64,000 nt of DNA from Chelativorans multitrophicus (GCF_011317445.1 NZ_JAAAPL010000001.1:2189001-2253000), one strand, 5' to 3'. Positions 16,629-26,635 are shown, counted from the stretch's first letter. Made by a program: numbers and translations. The notes: generated by a model from the sequence alone, not told the origin.

Positions 16629-17711
16629 ATGCTGTCATCTAACGTCGTAACAACCGCCGCAGCGGCGGCGTTTACGTTCATATCCTGGCAATCGGCAGCA
16701 ACGGCGACGGAAACGATCAAGCTGCGGGTATTGGCGGCTCAGTCGAACCGGATGCTCTCGGTTTCAATGCTCGGCGAGTTCATGCTTCCCGAAGTCAACA
16801 AGCGGCTGGCCGAGCGAGGCAACAATTATCAAATCGAATGGCAGGAATCCTATGCCGGGGTTGTCGCGACAAGTAACGAAATGCTTTCGGCAATCGAAGC
16901 CGGGATCGGCGATATTGGCTATGTCGGCACTCTCTTCGAGCCGGCAAAGCTGCCCCTCTCCCAGATTTCCTACTACGTGCCCTTTACAGGCACGACGCTC
17001 GAGAATGTCCTTGGCGCGGCAACCGATCTGGAGAAGACCTTTCCCGAGATCGATGCAGCTTTTGAAGCAAACGGACAGCATGTGCTGACATTGATGGGCA
17101 CGGCGCGTTATGTCCTGACCACAAATTTCCCGGTTGACAGCATAGACGACCTGAACGGCCGAAAGCTTGGCTTGGCAGGCGCTTCAGTTAATTGGATCAA
17201 AGGCAGCGGCGCAGTCCCCGTCAACGCGGTCGTATCAGATTACTACAACTCGATTAAGACCGGAATCTACGACGGCGTATTCGCTTTCGCTTCCGGCCTT
17301 ATACCCTTCAAGCTCTACGAAGTCGCACCATACGTAACCGACGTCGGTCTAGGCTCCATGCAGTCGACCGCCCTCACCATAAACATGCGCAAATGGCAAA
17401 GCCTCCCCGAAGAAGTACGGGAAGTTCTGACCGAAGTTGGCACCGAATTCGGAACCCTGTTGGCGAAGGCCGAAGACGAGGCCGCGGAGGATGCCTTGGC
17501 GAAGGCCGCCGAACTTGGTGCGACCGTTACGGTGATGTCGGATGAGGAGCGCCAGAAATGGGCCAACTCCATGCCTAACATCGCTGCCGACTGGGCCGCA
17601 ACATATGAAGCGCAAAATCTGCCCGCACGAGCAATGGTCAGCGCCTACCTCGATGCGCTTCGGTCCAGAGGCGCGAACCTCGCACGCGACTGGGCGGCAG
17701 AGTGGAAGTAA
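16629..17711 (+). CDS. TRAP transporter substrate-binding protein (DctP-type)
   Basis: This is a 360-residue periplasmic binding protein. The ATG at 16629 follows GGGAGGAAG and begins a signal peptide cleaved near ATA-TE (about residue 25); a longer upstream frame overlaps the dioxygenase gene and is not real. The DctP pattern is visible: an N-terminal strand, the GIGDIGYVGTLFEP region, and the conserved LNGRKLGLAGA with the anion-binding segment. The small and large membrane subunits follow directly, making a complete TRAP carrier that imports an organic acid using a sodium or proton gradient. The ligand is unknown; association with ring-cleavage genes suggests an aromatic or dicarboxylic acid. 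Confidence 0.9.
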   Translation: MLSSNVVTTAAAAAFTFISWQSAATATETIKLRVLAAQSNRMLSVSMLGEFMLPEVNKRLAERGNNYQIEWQESYAGVVATSNEMLSAIEAGIGDIGYVGTLFEPAKLPLSQISYYVPFTGTTLENVLGAATDLEKTFPEIDAAFEANGQHVLTLMGTARYVLTTNFPVDSIDDLNGRKLGLAGASVNWIKGSGAVPVNAVVSDYYNSIKTGIYDGVFAFASGLIPFKLYEVAPYVTDVGLGSMQSTALTINMRKWQSLPEEVREVLTEVGTEFGTLLAKAEDEAAEDALAKAAELGATVTVMSDEERQKWANSMPNIAADWAATYEAQNLPARAMVSAYLDALRSRGANLARDWAAEWK

Positions 17712-17719
17712 CGCCGCCA

Positions 17720-18268
17720 ATGTTGCACCCTTTCAAACTGCTGCATCTGCTCCGATCGGCCTTTGACCGGCTGGTCGGCGCGATGAATCAAATCGGGACC
17801 CTTTGGATCCTGGTCGTGATGGTACTGATCAATACCGATATCCTCGGGCGCAACCTGATGAACCGCCCGGTGCAGGGGGTGAATGAGATCGTCAGCATGT
17901 CGATCGTGGGGATCGTCTTCATGCAGCTCGGTCACACACTGCGCAGCGGCCGCTTCATCAGATCGGACGGCCTGGTCGATGTCCTCATAGCCAGGAATCC
18001 AGTGCTCTTTCAGATACTTGAAAGAATCTACGGGATTATTGGCTTTATTATAATGGCAACGATCTTCTATTTTTCACTTCCACATTTTCTTGATGCCTGG
18101 AAACACAATCTCTTCGTCGGCAATGTCGGTCAGTTCACCTTTCCAACCTGGCCGATCAAGTTGATCCTCCTGATTGGACTTGCCGTACTGGCCATTCAGT
18201 TCCTCCTGACGGCCATCGATGCCCCGCGAGGACCTGCCAACCGAGATCAGCAGGGAGAGGCATCGTGA
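17720..18268 (+). CDS. TRAP transporter small permease subunit (DctQ-type)
   Basis: This encodes about 182 residues with four hydrophobic segments (roughly residues 25-45, 50-75, 90-115 and 135-160), as in DctQ proteins. The conserved DILGRNLMNRPVQGVNEI lies after the first helix. It partners with the large permease encoded next in the inner membrane. I chose ATG 17720; a GTG at 17702 overlapping the previous stop is the alternative. The 3' end overlaps the next start by GTGA, showing translational coupling. Confidence 0.88.
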   Translation: MLHPFKLLHLLRSAFDRLVGAMNQIGTLWILVVMVLINTDILGRNLMNRPVQGVNEIVSMSIVGIVFMQLGHTLRSGRFIRSDGLVDVLIARNPVLFQILERIYGIIGFIIMATIFYFSLPHFLDAWKHNLFVGNVGQFTFPTWPIKLILLIGLAVLAIQFLLTAIDAPRGPANRDQQGEAS

Positions 18269-19587
18269 GTTCGTCAAGCATCGGCATCCTATCGATTGTC
18301 TGCGTGCTGGTGCTGATACAAGGCGGGATGCCGATTGCAATTGCGTTGCTGCTGATATCTTTGGTCAGCATTTGGATACTGACCTCCAGCATCACAGTGG
18401 CGGGCAACCTTGTTGTTTTGGCGGTCAGCGACAGCATCTCGAACTACAACTATGCGGTTGTTCCGCTTTTCATGCTGATGGGACTGTTGATCAGCGTCTC
18501 GGATATTGGCCGCGATGCGTTTCAGGTGGCCAGCCAGCTGTTTCGGCGGGTGATAGGAGGCGTCGGCATTGCCACAGTGGCTGCGAATGCGCTCTTTGCA
18601 GCGGTGACTGGCACCAGTATAGCTTCGGCGGCCGTGTTCACCCGCATAGCGGTTCCCGAGCTGACGCGGTTGGGCTACACTAACCGCTTCGCCGTAGGCG
18701 TGGTGGCTGGCACTTCTGTGCTGGGCATGTTGATCCCGCCGAGCTTTCTGATGATCGTCTTCGGTATCATTGCCGAAGTATCGATCGGCGACCTATTTAC
18801 GGCCGGCATCCTGCCTGGCCTGCTGCTTGCCTTCGCTTACGTGCTGCTGATCATATGTCTGTCCTATTTCTGGACCGGCTATATCGGCGCGGGCGCAAGA
18901 CGCTCGCACGCCAATGATGGCGAGATACCCTCAATGTCGCCCATCGAGCTCGTAAAATGCGCGACTCCGATCACAGCCTTGGCCGGGATTGTGCTGGGCG
19001 GCATCTATGGCGGTTTCTTTACCCCTACCGAAGCGGCAGCGGCTGGCACACTCGGGGCCCTGATACTAGCAATCGCCAAAGGGCGTTTGACTTTGAAAAA
19101 GTTCTGGTCGGTTCTGGCCCAAGCCGGGCACGCAACAGCCGCTATTTCGATCATCCTTATCAGCGCGCACACCTATTCGCGCATGCTGGCTATGAGCGGC
19201 CTGCCAAATGCGATCGGTCAAGCGGCAGTAGACTCCGGCCTTGGAGTGGATTCGCTCATCGTGCTTTACCTTATTGGCGTGCTGCTTTTGGGGACGATCC
19301 TCGATGCTGTCGCGATCATGCTGATCCTCGTGCCGCTTATCCTGCCCACCTTGGTTCAGCATCATGTCGACCTGGTTTGGTTTGGCATCATCAGCATTAT
19401 CGCCATCGAAGTGGGACTGCTAACACCGCCGCTCGGACTCTCTGCCTTCGTGGTGAAGTCCAATCTGGAAGACAAATCGATCCGCCTTGGCGACATCTTC
19501 AAAGGTGCGTTCCCCTTCACACTAATGATGATTGTCGTCCTCGCCCTCATTTTCCTTCTTCCGGGCATAGCGACCATTCTCGTCTGA
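18265..19587 (+). CDS. TRAP transporter large permease subunit (DctM-type)
   Basis: This 440-residue integral membrane protein has about 12 hydrophobic segments and the DctM signatures: the first re-entrant region around TGTSIASAAVFTRIAVPEL, LIPPSFLMIVFGI, and later YGGFFTPTEAAAAG and LTPPLGLSAFV. It forms the transport path and uses the binding protein encoded at 16629. The start is GTG at 18265, overlapping the TGA of the small subunit. It is the third gene of the TRAP set and is followed after 55 bases by the FAH-fold hydrolase. Confidence 0.93.
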   Translation: MSSSSIGILSIVCVLVLIQGGMPIAIALLLISLVSIWILTSSITVAGNLVVLAVSDSISNYNYAVVPLFMLMGLLISVSDIGRDAFQVASQLFRRVIGGVGIATVAANALFAAVTGTSIASAAVFTRIAVPELTRLGYTNRFAVGVVAGTSVLGMLIPPSFLMIVFGIIAEVSIGDLFTAGILPGLLLAFAYVLLIICLSYFWTGYIGAGARRSHANDGEIPSMSPIELVKCATPITALAGIVLGGIYGGFFTPTEAAAAGTLGALILAIAKGRLTLKKFWSVLAQAGHATAAISIILISAHTYSRMLAMSGLPNAIGQAAVDSGLGVDSLIVLYLIGVLLLGTILDAVAIMLILVPLILPTLVQHHVDLVWFGIISIIAIEVGLLTPPLGLSAFVVKSNLEDKSIRLGDIFKGAFPFTLMMIVVLALIFLLPGIATILV

Positions 19588-19642
19588 AGCCTTTCCAGAC
19601 GTGCCAAATTTCCTTTCTTCACCATTACTGGGAGTGAACGAA

Positions 19643-20566
19643 GTGACTGACCTGAAACTGGTATCCTACAGTGGTCCTCGCGGCATTCGAACGGCGGCCG
19701 TGAAGGCCGACCGCTACGTCGACGCCGCCGATGTCACAGGTGTGGCGGCACATGCCAGCATGCCCGGGCTGCTCGCCGACTGGGCAGCGGCCGAGAGGCC
19801 GCTTCAAGCAGCTTTTGCGGCAGGCCAAGCCATGGTCGGCCTGCCAAAACTGGTTGCACCGCTACCGTTGCCGGGCGCGATTTATTGCATCGGCGCCAAC
19901 TATGCGGATCATATCGCCGAGATGCAGGGTGGGGGCACGAACGGAGCCTCCGTCGCGGCCGAGAGAAAGCAGCAAAAGGAGGACGGGCTAAAGCCATGGT
20001 TTTTCATCAAGTCCTCTCACTCCGTCTGCGGACCTGAAACCAAAGTCGCGCTACCAGCCACATCCAAGAAAGTCGATTGGGAGGCGGAACTGGCTGTGGT
20101 GATCGGCCGAAAGTCGCGCGACCTGACAATAGAAAATGCGCTCACCGCAGTATGGGGCTACACGATCGCCAATGATCTTTCTGCCCGTGATCTCAGTCGC
20201 CGCCCACCTTTGCCACAGGGCTCACCGTTCTTTTTCGACTGGACCTCTCACAAATCCTTTGACGATTCCTGCCCGATGGGACCCTGGATCGTTTCCGCCA
20301 GCCAAATCGTAGACGCAAACGACCTGGATATCGGCCTGAGCATCAATGGCCAGCCAATGCAAAAGTCCAATACAAGCCAGATGATCTTCACCGTCGCCGA
20401 ACAGGTCGCGCATCTTTCGCAGCGCATCACCCTCTGGCCCGGGGATATTATCCTCACGGGCACCCCGGCAGGTGTCGGTGCTGGCCGTAACCTGTCGCTC
20501 AAACCGTCGGACGAGGTCAGCGTCTATATCGAAGGAATTGGAGAGCTCCGGCATTCGATTGCATGA
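19643..20566 (+). CDS. Fumarylacetoacetate hydrolase-family enzyme
   Basis: This is a 307-residue FAH-fold protein. The GTG at 19643 has GGGAG eight bases upstream; an ATG at 19601 is possible but poorly placed. It shows IYCIGANYADHIAEM, the metal-binding glutamates of WEAELAVVIGR, and YTIANDLSARDLSRR, then KSFDDSCPMGPWIV and the C-terminal DIILTGTPAGVG. The family includes 2-oxo-hydroxy-acid hydratases, decarboxylases and acylpyruvate hydrolases that act after meta-cleavage. Placed after an extradiol dioxygenase and TRAP genes, a role in processing the ring-cleavage product is likely; the exact reaction cannot be fixed from sequence. Confidence 0.9.
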   Translation: MTDLKLVSYSGPRGIRTAAVKADRYVDAADVTGVAAHASMPGLLADWAAAERPLQAAFAAGQAMVGLPKLVAPLPLPGAIYCIGANYADHIAEMQGGGTNGASVAAERKQQKEDGLKPWFFIKSSHSVCGPETKVALPATSKKVDWEAELAVVIGRKSRDLTIENALTAVWGYTIANDLSARDLSRRPPLPQGSPFFFDWTSHKSFDDSCPMGPWIVSASQIVDANDLDIGLSINGQPMQKSNTSQMIFTVAEQVAHLSQRITLWPGDIILTGTPAGVGAGRNLSLKPSDEVSVYIEGIGELRHSIA

Positions 20567-20615
20567 AGGTTCAACAGGACCTCGCAACACCAGCCATGAC
20601 AGATAGGGGAACGCT

Positions 20616-22328
20616 TTGACTCAATCTTCCGATCACATGGCATGCCGGACAGGCGCCGCCGAATTGCTTCGCGGGCTTAAGGCCAACGGCATTGAGTACC
20701 TTTTTGCAAATTCTGGTACCGATTTCCCTTCGATTGTCGAAGCTTACGCCAATCTCCCAGCGCGGGAAGCACCCACGCCCTTGATCGTACCACATGAAAC
20801 GGCGGGCATCGGTATGGCACACGGTTATTATCTGATGACCGGAAAGCCGCAGTCGGTCATGGTGCATGTCAATGTCGGGCTGGCGAATTCAATCATGGGG
20901 ATCATCAACGCCGCGAGCGACAATATTCCGGTGGTGGTTATGTCTGGCCGCACGCCTGTTACAGAACATGGGCGCCTTGGAGCCCGGGCAACGCCGATCC
21001 AATACGGCCAGGAGATGTTCAATCAAAGCTCCCTGGTCGCCGATCTCGTGAAATTCCACTACGAGATGCGCTATCCGGAGCAGGCGGGCATGCTGGCAAC
21101 CCGAGCAACGAGCCTGGCCATCAGCGAACCCCGTGGGCCTGTGTATCTGAGCCTGCCGAGCGAAGCCCTGGCCGAGAAAACCGAGGATGGTCTTGCGCCG
21201 CCTCCGGCGGGGCAGGTCGCTGCAACGCGGTCTGCTCCCGAGCCCAGTTCCATTGCCCGCGCAGCCGCTTGGATCGCGCAGGCCCGCTCTCCGCTGATCA
21301 TATGTCAGCGGACCGACCCCGCGGGCCTGGATGCTGCGGCGCTGATCCGGCTGGCGGAGGCTCATGCCATTCCGGTGGTCGAACCCTTCAGCCTACGCAA
21401 CGTGATGGCCAGCGACCACCCGCTGTTTCTAGGGTACGACGTCAAGGACCCTTTAGCCGCCGCCGATGTGGTCATCGTGGTCGACTGCCTCGTGCCATGG
21501 ATCGAAAAACATCATCGGCCCGACCCCGCGAAAAGGATCATTCATATCGGCCCTGATCCGACATTTGGAAGACTGCCAATGCGCAGCTATCAGGCCGATC
21601 TCGCAATTGCCGGAGACACTGCACTAACCCTGGATGCGCTCAATGCAGCGCTTACCTGCTCGCCAGATGCCGTCGCCACGCGCCGCAAACTGTACACGGC
21701 TATGTCGGCAAAGCGCGTTGCGTCCGCCGACAACACTGCGCTGAACGGGCAAGCAGACCCGATGTCTGCGGAATGGATGAGCCGTTGCCTCTCTGACATT
21801 ATGGACGATCGCGCGGTGCTGTTCACCGAGCTTGGAGTCGTGCCGGGGGCGATGCGCCTTGCTGGTCCCAACCGCCTCTTTACAGTCCCGCATTCGGGGG
21901 GGCTTGGCTGGGCATTGCCGGCAGCGCTGGGCGCACAGCTTGCCGATCGTGATCGCCTGTGCATCGCCTGCGTTGGCGATGGCTCGTACATGTTCGCCAA
22001 CCCCGTAGCCTGCCACCAGATTGCCGAAGCACTGCGTCTCCCGATTTTGATCATCGTGAAGAACAATGGCCTCTGGAACGCTGTACGAAGATCGGTGCGG
22101 AACATGTATCCCGCGGGCGCTGCCAGCCAGATGAATACCATGCCGCTCACCTCCCTCGAACCATTGCCGGATTTTACACTGATCGCGAAGGCAAGCCGGG
22201 CCTATGCTGAACGGGTGACAAACGGGCAGGATCTCCCCGGTGCCTTGAAGCGCGCCTGTGCCGCCATTATCGAGGAGCGGCGGGCCGCCCTGCTTGAACT
22301 GCAGGTCCAGATCTCCGACCTCTACTGA
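20616..22328 (+). CDS. Thiamine diphosphate-dependent enzyme, paralogue 2
   Basis: This 570-residue protein is clearly paralogous to the enzyme at 2613-4343: both begin with a LLRGLKANGIEYLFANSGTDF-type segment, carry the activating glutamate (here PHETAG) and end with VGDGSYMF followed by KNNGLWNAVRRS for ThDP/Mg binding. The start appears to be TTG at 20616, with GGGGA just before; ATG 20637 is the alternative but lacks a ribosome site. It lies after the FAH-fold gene in the plus-strand catabolic operon. Decarboxylation of a 2-oxo acid is likely; no aldehyde dehydrogenase accompanies this copy. Confidence 0.85.
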   Translation: MTQSSDHMACRTGAAELLRGLKANGIEYLFANSGTDFPSIVEAYANLPAREAPTPLIVPHETAGIGMAHGYYLMTGKPQSVMVHVNVGLANSIMGIINAASDNIPVVVMSGRTPVTEHGRLGARATPIQYGQEMFNQSSLVADLVKFHYEMRYPEQAGMLATRATSLAISEPRGPVYLSLPSEALAEKTEDGLAPPPAGQVAATRSAPEPSSIARAAAWIAQARSPLIICQRTDPAGLDAAALIRLAEAHAIPVVEPFSLRNVMASDHPLFLGYDVKDPLAAADVVIVVDCLVPWIEKHHRPDPAKRIIHIGPDPTFGRLPMRSYQADLAIAGDTALTLDALNAALTCSPDAVATRRKLYTAMSAKRVASADNTALNGQADPMSAEWMSRCLSDIMDDRAVLFTELGVVPGAMRLAGPNRLFTVPHSGGLGWALPAALGAQLADRDRLCIACVGDGSYMFANPVACHQIAEALRLPILIIVKNNGLWNAVRRSVRNMYPAGAASQMNTMPLTSLEPLPDFTLIAKASRAYAERVTNGQDLPGALKRACAAIIEERRAALLELQVQISDLY

Positions 22329-22347
22329 CACTGCCCCAGGCGCCGGT

Positions 22348-22382
22348 CGTCTGTCACTTTCCCAAAGGAAAGGCTCCAGACG
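22348..22382 (+). terminator. Imperfect hairpin after ThDP enzyme gene
   Basis: CGTCTG...CAGACG encloses CTTTCC-CAAA-GGAAAG, beginning 20 bases after the stop at 22328. There is no T-run, so factor-independent termination is doubtful; it may only protect the transcript end. Confidence 0.35.
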
Positions 22383-22571
22383 GTGATGAAGCACATGGCG
22401 CCGAGCCCTCTTCAGCAGACCGACTAGGTAAGCGCTCCAGAAACGATCTCTAACCACGCCTCCGTTTGCTTAGCATGGAGAAGCCGCCTGTCCTTGGCTG
22501 ACGGTACGCGCATATTGCGTGGTTTTCTAGATTGTGCATAAATTTTAGTTTCACACATATGGGAGGGAAAA

Positions 22572-23672
22572 ATGCACTATCTGAACCGCATGCTGAGCCG
22601 CCGGCGCTTTCTTGAGGTATCGGCATTTACAGGGGGAGGGCTGTGTTTGTCCGGCGTCGGAGCGTTGGCCCAGGACGAGATCGCGAGGCTATACGAAGAT
22701 GCAAAGCAAGAGGGCGCGGTATCATATTACGCGGGCGGCCCCATCGCTCCGCATCAAGCGGACATCGAAGCCTTTTCCAAAGAGTTCCCGGGCATCAGCT
22801 TCGATCTGAAGACCGGCTTTTCAAATCAACTTGTGCCGCCGATCAACGACCAGATTGCTGCTGGCAAGCTTGAGGCCGACATCGCCAACCTGCAGACAAT
22901 CCAGGACATCGAAGCCTGGAGGCAGGCCGAGGTCCTCGCCTCCTACCGCAGCCCGAATTTCGATGCGATCCTCGACACGTTCAAGGAAGAGGACGGCACC
23001 AGCGTTGGCGTGCATGTCTATGGTTTATGCTATGGTTACAACCCTAATCTGGTGGCGGCCGAAGATGTGCCGAAATCGGCGCCTGACTTCCTGGATTCAA
23101 AGTTCCGCGGCAAAATCATTTCCACCTACCCCCAAGACGACGACATCACGCTCTATCTGTACTGGACGATCGTCGACAAATATGGCTGGGGATACATGTC
23201 CGAGCTGATGAAAAATCAGCCGCGCTTTATTCGTGGTCATCTGGGAATCGCGCAGGAGATCGCGGCTGGTAATGCGGCACTTTCATTCGACGCATCGGTA
23301 ACCACGATCACCCGCGCGCAAGCCGCCGGGGGCACAATCGAGGCCGCATTCTCGCAGACTGACCCCATGCCTATCTGGGACAATCGACTCTGCATCTTCA
23401 AGGATGCGCCGCACCCAAATGCCGCGAGACTGTTCCAGACTTGGCTTCTATCACGCGAACATCAGATCGCGGCTGGGCTCTGGTCAACGCGCCGCGACGT
23501 CGAACCGGAGGGCGGAAAATTCAAAGGCATCGACGAGTATTTCACGGCGCACAATTTCAAGGATTTTATCCTGCAGCCGGCTGACGAGCTCCAGGAGTTG
23601 CGCGTACGTTTTGAGTCCTTTATCGGGCCCGTTGAGGGCATGCCGGTGCTTTCTGCGCCAGCCAAAAACTAG
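22572..23672 (+). CDS. Tat-exported iron/polyamine-type ABC substrate-binding protein
   Basis: This 366-residue extracellular solute-binding protein begins with a twin-arginine signal (SRRRFLEVSAF, then hydrophobic stretch to ALA-QD near residue 34). The mature part resembles the AfuA/PotD-like family: EGAVSYYAGGP, a central YGYNPNLV segment, and FRGKIISTYPQDDD followed by conserved aromatic residues. GGGAGGG precedes the ATG. No permease or ATPase follows; the next gene is on the opposite strand, so it works with an importer elsewhere. It is separated from the catabolic operon by 243 bases containing a hairpin and an ATTGTGCATAA word like the operator candidate at 14842. The ligand is unknown. 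Confidence 0.87.
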   Translation: MHYLNRMLSRRRFLEVSAFTGGGLCLSGVGALAQDEIARLYEDAKQEGAVSYYAGGPIAPHQADIEAFSKEFPGISFDLKTGFSNQLVPPINDQIAAGKLEADIANLQTIQDIEAWRQAEVLASYRSPNFDAILDTFKEEDGTSVGVHVYGLCYGYNPNLVAAEDVPKSAPDFLDSKFRGKIISTYPQDDDITLYLYWTIVDKYGWGYMSELMKNQPRFIRGHLGIAQEIAAGNAALSFDASVTTITRAQAAGGTIEAAFSQTDPMPIWDNRLCIFKDAPHPNAARLFQTWLLSREHQIAAGLWSTRRDVEPEGGKFKGIDEYFTAHNFKDFILQPADELQELRVRFESFIGPVEGMPVLSAPAKN

Positions 23673-23720
23673 ACGGCCAGGTCCGAAAATTATCGGCTTT
23701 CTCGGCGCCATGCGTTGTTG

Positions 23721-23749
23721 GATGACGCGGGCGCATTCCGCGCGTCATC
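23721..23749 (+). terminator. Probable terminator hairpin between convergent genes
   Basis: GATGACGCG (23721-23729) pairs with CGCGTCATC (23741-23749) over an 11-base loop, followed by the pyrimidine-rich TCTCTTGTCTCC. It lies between the stop of the binding-protein gene and the convergent aldo/keto reductase gene, the expected terminator position. Confidence 0.6.
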
Positions 23750-23832
23750 TCTCTTGTCTCCGCCGCTTGGCCCCGGAGCGGGAAGGAGGACGCGGAAATT
23801 CAGCGCCCTCCGTGGGGATGCGGGCGGAACGA

Positions 23833-24687
23833 CTAGGCTGTGGCGTCGAGCTCGGCTACTTCGGCACTCGTCAGCCTCAGAGAGGCCGCCCCTACGTTCT
23901 CTTCCAGATGGGCGACCCGCAGCGTGCCGGGTATGGGTAGCATGACCGGGCTGCGCTGCAAGAGCCAGGCAAGCGCCACCTGACCGGAGGTGGCCTCATG
24001 CGCCCTGGCGATGCGATCCACCACCCCGCCGGGCCGGGTCAAATTGCCAGCCGCCAACGGATACCACGGGATGAAGCCGATGCCGTTCGCCGCGCAATAG
24101 GCCAGCACCTCCTCGCTGCCGCGATCCACGAGGTTATAGCGGTTCTGCACCGTCGCCACCGGGAACATCTTGCGGGCGGCTTCGATCTCCTCAACCGAGA
24201 CCTCGCTCAGCCCTGCATGGCGGATGATGCCTTCGTCCAGAAGCTGCCTGACCGCGCCGAACTGCTCGTCGCGCGGCACTTTTCGGTCGATGCGGTGGAG
24301 TTGCCACAAATCTATCCGCTCCACCCCAAGCTTCTTGAGACTACCCTTGGCGCGTTCGATCAGATAGTCCGGTCGGCCGTTCGGGGTCCACACATCCGGG
24401 CCGCTCCGCGTAAAGCCCGCCTTGGTGGCGACCAGCAGCCCGTTATAGGGATGCAGCCCCTCGCGGATCAGTTCTTCGGAAACGTCCGGGCCGTAGCTGT
24501 CGGCGGTGTCAATGAAGTTGACGCCGATCTCGGGCAAGCGGCGCAGCGTGGCGAGTGCCGCGTCGCGGTCAAGGGGAGGCCCCCAGATGCCAGGGCCGGT
24601 GATCCGCATGGCACCGTAGCCCAGGCGGTTGATCTCGATGTCTCCGATCCGGAACTGGCCGGAGTGGCTGGCGTCGATTGTGCTCAT
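23833..24687 (-). CDS. Aldo/keto reductase
   Basis: This 284-residue TIM-barrel NADPH oxidoreductase carries the catalytic tetrad: Asp and Tyr in DTADSYG, Lys in VATKAGF and His in LWQLHRID. The C-terminal NADP segment ([16 protein letters not shown]) is also clear. It reduces aldehydes or ketones in the cytoplasm; its family (YdbC/AKR-like small members) is broad-specificity. It is followed (upstream on the same strand) by an SDR gene with a 65-base gap, so the two probably form an operon opposite the LysR gene. The substrate is unknown. Confidence 0.92.
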   Translation of the reverse strand: MSTIDASHSGQFRIGDIEINRLGYGAMRITGPGIWGPPLDRDAALATLRRLPEIGVNFIDTADSYGPDVSEELIREGLHPYNGLLVATKAGFTRSGPDVWTPNGRPDYLIERAKGSLKKLGVERIDLWQLHRIDRKVPRDEQFGAVRQLLDEGIIRHAGLSEVSVEEIEAARKMFPVATVQNRYNLVDRGSEEVLAYCAANGIGFIPWYPLAAGNLTRPGGVVDRIARAHEATSGQVALAWLLQRSPVMLPIPGTLRVAHLEENVGAASLRLTSAEVAELDATA

Positions 24688-24752
24688 GGTTGTTTTCCTT
24701 TGTCTGTGTTGCTGGAGGAGGACAGTGGGATCTGGCTTCTCGGGACCAGAGG

Positions 24753-25595
24753 TCAGGCCCGGGAATCCTCGGCGAAATCCGTCGAAAGCGTCACGTCCTT
24801 CCAGGCATCGTATTCGGCGCTCAGTTCGGCCAGCTTGCGGTCGACCAGCGCAACCGCGTCGGAGCCGAGCAGCAAATGCGCCGGCGGCTCGGGGCTGTTC
24901 ACCAGCCGCACCACAGCCTCGCCCAGCTTGGCTGGATCGCCGATCTGATTGCCGCTCATCGCCAGCCGCCTTTCGCGGATCGGATTCATCAGCGCATCGT
25001 AGTCGCCGATGCCGCGCGGCGCACGGATCATCGACCGGCCGGCCCAGTCGGTGCGGAACGACCCCGGTTCGACCGCAGTGACGCGGATGCCGAAATCCTT
25101 CACCTCTTTGCCAAGCGCCTCGGACAACCCCTCGAGCGCAAACTTCGAGCCGTGATAAAAGCTGAGGCCCGGCATGGTGATCAGCCCGCCCATCGATGTG
25201 ATGTTGACAATATGTCCCGCACGGCGCTTGCGCATCGAAGGCAGCACAGCCTTGGTGACGGCGACGGCGCCGAAGACGTTCACTTCGAACTGATGGCGCA
25301 GATCGTCCATGGTCGATTCCTCGAAGGTGCCCTCGTGACCGTAGCCGGCATTGTTGACCAGCACGTCGATCGGACCGACTTCACGCTCGACGAGATCCAC
25401 CGTCGGCTGAATCTTCGCGTCATCGGTTACATCGAGGATGACGCCGAACGAGCGGCCCGGGGCTATTGCTGTAAACGCCTTCTTCTGTTCCTCGTTGCGC
25501 AGGGTTCCGATAACGCGGTCGCCGGCCGCAAGGGCCGCGCTGGCAATGGCACGGCCGAAGCCGGAACTCACGCCCGTGATGAACCAGGTTTTCAT
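24753..25595 (-). CDS. Short-chain dehydrogenase/reductase
   Basis: This 280-residue classical SDR starts with the cofactor motif TGVSSGFG, has NNAGYG, the catalytic Ser in VNITSMGG and YHGSK as the YxxxK pair. I chose ATG 25595 because AAGGAG is correctly spaced; GTG 25604 is three codons upstream. It lies divergently from a LysR gene 115 bases away, which is probably its regulator, and in line with the aldo/keto reductase. The wording resembles many rhizobial oxidoreductases of unknown substrate. Confidence 0.92.
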   Translation of the reverse strand: MKTWFITGVSSGFGRAIASAALAAGDRVIGTLRNEEQKKAFTAIAPGRSFGVILDVTDDAKIQPTVDLVEREVGPIDVLVNNAGYGHEGTFEESTMDDLRHQFEVNVFGAVAVTKAVLPSMRKRRAGHIVNITSMGGLITMPGLSFYHGSKFALEGLSEALGKEVKDFGIRVTAVEPGSFRTDWAGRSMIRAPRGIGDYDALMNPIRERRLAMSGNQIGDPAKLGEAVVRLVNSPEPPAHLLLGSDAVALVDRKLAELSAEYDAWKDVTLSTDFAEDSRA

Positions 25596-25709
25596 GAATG
25601 ACACTCCTTGGACTATCTCCGGCAGTTCCGCCGTTGCCCAGTATCTAAATTTTTTGTCGCATGAGATTAGGCACTGGATTTTTCCTGAGGTGCTGAGCAG
25701 AATTCAGGA

Positions 25710-26603
25710 ATGTCACGGATTGAACCCAACGACCTGTCGGTTTTCCTCGCCATCGCCCATCATCGCAGTATCCGAAAGGCCGCCGATATGTTGGGTGTTA
25801 CGCCCTCGGCGCTCAGCCATTCGCTGCGAGGGATTGAAGAACGGCTGGGGGTCCGACTCTTTAACCGAACGACGCGCAGTGTTGCGCCGACCGAGGCTGG
25901 TGAAAGGCTTTTCGACCGCATCGCGCCGGCGTTCAGAGACATCGAAGATGCGCTCGAGGACCTGAACACCTTTCGCGATACGCCTACGGGCAGCCTCAGG
26001 ATTAATGCCGGCCGCTCATCGGCCGAGACCGTGCTGATCGACGTCGTGGCCAGATTTCTCACCGCATATCCCAATGTGAGCGTGGAGATCGTGGTCGAAA
26101 ACGCGCTGGTGGACATGGTCTCGCAAGGCTTCGACGCAGGAGTACGGTTTGGCGAGGTTCTGGCCCAGGATATGATCGCCGTTCCATTGGGACCGCCGCA
26201 GCGCAATGCCTATGTGGCTTCGCCAGCGTTCTTCCGGCGCTACTCCATGCCGACGCATCCAGAACAGCTCAAGGAGTTGCCCTGCATACGGTTCCGGTTT
26301 CAGAGCGGTCGGTATTATGCGTGGGAATTCGAGCGCGACGGCGCCGAACTGGCGGTCGAGGTTGAAGGGCCGCTGACTGTGGGTGAGCAGGACCTTGGCA
26401 TCCGCGCCGCGCTACGGGGCACAGGTATCGCTTTTGCCTTTGAGGACCAGGTCGGGGATCTCCTGGCCGAGGGCAAGCTGGTGCGTGTTCTGGAAGACTG
26501 GTGTCCGTATTACAAGGGTTACCACCTGTATTACCCTAGCCGCCGGCAGCTACCGGCGACCTTGAGGGCTTTCGTGGATTTTGTCCGAAGCACGGGCAAA
26601 TGA
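25710..26603 (+). CDS. LysR-family transcriptional regulator
   Basis: This 297-residue protein has a LysR winged helix at residues 1-60 (FLAIAHHRSIRKAADMLG, TPSALSHSLRGIEERLG, VRLFNRTTRSV) and a periplasmic-binding-like effector domain from about residue 90. It is divergent from the SDR/aldo-keto reductase pair and likely controls it from the 115-base shared region. The effector is unknown. The branch resembles the CrgA-like LysR regulators of oxidoreductase genes. Confidence 0.92.
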   Translation: MSRIEPNDLSVFLAIAHHRSIRKAADMLGVTPSALSHSLRGIEERLGVRLFNRTTRSVAPTEAGERLFDRIAPAFRDIEDALEDLNTFRDTPTGSLRINAGRSSAETVLIDVVARFLTAYPNVSVEIVVENALVDMVSQGFDAGVRFGEVLAQDMIAVPLGPPQRNAYVASPAFFRRYSMPTHPEQLKELPCIRFRFQSGRYYAWEFERDGAELAVEVEGPLTVGEQDLGIRAALRGTGIAFAFEDQVGDLLAEGKLVRVLEDWCPYYKGYHLYYPSRRQLPATLRAFVDFVRSTGK

Positions 26604-26635
26604 GCTGAGTTTTTTAGTGCCATCGATCCGCACAG

